Shown: piece by piece, positions 63,264 through 64,000 of the stretch
Numbering within the stretch: the first letter of the stretch is position 1
Layout of the letters: each line of letters begins with the position of its first letter
NCBI GenBank assembly: GCA_019316985.1
Contig: CP079215.1
Location: 3,782,001 to 3,846,000, forward strand
Length of the DNA: 64,000 nucleotides
Direction: 5' to 3'
DNA from: Paraniabella defluvii
GTDB lineage: Bacteria; Bacteroidota; Bacteroidia; Chitinophagales; Chitinophagaceae
Position numbers and translations under genes: made by a program
The notes under the pieces: generated by a model
What the model saw: only the letters and a program-made list of their open reading frames with translations
What the model was told of the DNA's origin: nothing
Databases searched by the model: none

Positions 63264-64000
63264 ATGGGTCAAAAAGCAAATCCAATTGGTAACAGGTTAG
63301 GTATCATCCGCGGATGGGAATCTAATTGGTATGGAAGCAAAAGAGATTTCGCTTCCAAGTTAATCGAAGATAACAAGATCAGAACTTACCTGAATGCTCG
63401 TATCAATAAAGGTGGTATCTCCAAGATCGTTATCGAAAGAACTTTAGGAAAATTAATCATTACGATTCATACATCTAAACCAGGTATCATCATCGGTAAA
63501 GGTGGTGGAGAGGTTGACAGGATTAAAGAGGAGTTGAAAAAATTAACCGGTAACGATGATGTTCAGATTAACATTTTAGAGATCCGTCGTCCTGAGACTG
63601 ATGCTATGATCGTGGGTGATACTATCGCCCGTCAGATCGAAAACCGTATCAATTTCAAACGCGCTACTAAAATGGCTATTGCTTCTGCGCTTCGTATGGG
63701 TGCTGAAGGTATTAAGGTTAAATTGAGCGGTCGTTTAAATGGTGCTGAGATTGCCCGTAGCGAAGAGTTCAAACAAGGTCGTGTTCCTTTGCACACTTTC
63801 CGTATGGATATCGATTATGCAAACGTATTTGCTCAAACCGTTTATGGTAAAATCGGTATCAAAGTATGGATTTGTAAAGGAGAGGTTTTGACTAAAAGAG
63901 ATCTGAATCGAATTTCATTTCCGGAAATGATAAGAACACCGGTGCTGGTGGCGGTGAGCGCAGAGATCGTCGTGACGACAGGAGAGGTGATCGCCGTGGT
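63264..64000 (+). CDS. rpsC: 30S ribosomal protein S3, 3' end outside window
   Basis: Seen: [20 protein letters not shown], the KH domain [60 protein letters not shown] and [19 protein letters not shown] break near 63910 leads into [19 protein letters not shown], the Arg/Asp/Gly-rich tail common in Bacteroidota S3. The gene runs off the window. Confidence 0.97.
   Translation, partial: MGQKANPIGNRLGIIRGWESNWYGSKRDFASKLIEDNKIRTYLNARINKGGISKIVIERTLGKLIITIHTSKPGIIIGKGGGEVDRIKEELKKLTGNDDVQINILEIRRPETDAMIVGDTIARQIENRINFKRATKMAIASALRMGAEGIKVKLSGRLNGAEIARSEEFKQGRVPLHTFRMDIDYANVFAQTVYGKIGIKVWICKGEVLTKRDLNRISFPEMIRTPVLVAVSAEIVVTTGEVIAV

Noticed and set aside
1..64000. tRNA, rRNA, phage or insertion-sequence genes
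   Set aside because: I searched for tRNA T-arm motifs, transposase and integrase motifs and saw none that hold up.

Overview
The window looks like a chromosomal segment of a Bacteroidota bacterium, most likely of the Chitinophagaceae or a close relative. The reasons are tandem SusC/SusD genes with FecR/ECF-sigma control, many short lipoprotein signals ending in Cys, TTTG / TAnnTTTG promoter boxes, TPR-type histidine kinases, and an S10 ribosomal operon in Bacteroidota style. The family is an inference from gene content; no rRNA is present to fix it. Most genes contain one or more reading-frame breaks of one or two bases, including six essential ribosomal protein genes. The breaks nearly always look like base losses, often in homopolymers, so I read them as sequence errors rather than decay and annotate whole genes across them.

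Region 1 (1-24551) is a large polysaccharide utilisation locus for alpha-mannan or high-mannose glycans. It has a partial SusC, a SusD, an unassigned glycosidase-like protein, a DUF1735/discoidin surface lipoprotein and a GH92 mannosidase on the plus strand. A minus-strand block follows: ECF sigma, FecR anti-sigma, STN-domain SusC, SusD, SusE-like lipoprotein and GH76 endo-alpha-1,6-mannanase. Divergent from the sigma gene is a second plus-strand operon: GH92, ROK sugar kinase, GH125 exo-alpha-1,6-mannosidase and GH92. Together these would bind mannan at the surface, cut the alpha-1,6 backbone, import oligomers through SusCD and strip side chains in the periplasm.

Region 2 (24521-38700) is mostly housekeeping: NhaA antiporter, a periplasmic coiled-coil protein, glutaryl-CoA dehydrogenase, shikimate kinase, DUF423 membrane protein, FtsK translocase, LolA-like carrier, free-methionine-R-sulfoxide reductase, acylphosphatase, a DUF1080 protein, a small lipoprotein, a GT2 glycosyltransferase, KdsA and a threonine-dehydrogenase-like epimerase.

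Region 3 (38997-49300) is more accessory: a LytTR regulator, a collagen-like lipoprotein with codon use like ribosomal genes, a DUF1573 lipoprotein, a paralogue of the earlier small lipoprotein, a GT2 / DUF2304 / multi-pass TPR membrane protein operon, a methyltransferase, a thioesterase, and an ECF-sigma operon encoding a membrane protein with four exact 32-residue repeats plus a tiny Cys-containing peptide.

Region 4 (49355-64000) holds RdgB, a HolD-like protein, IlvE, then rpsL-rpsG. About 5.8 kb of unrelated genes (ACBP, PafA-type phosphatase, small lipoprotein, NarL-type two-component pair) separates these from the S10 operon rpsJ-rplC-rplD-rplW-rplB-rpsS-rplV-rpsC. fusA, normally between rpsG and rpsJ, is absent here. 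No tRNA, rRNA, CRISPR array or insertion sequence was recognised.
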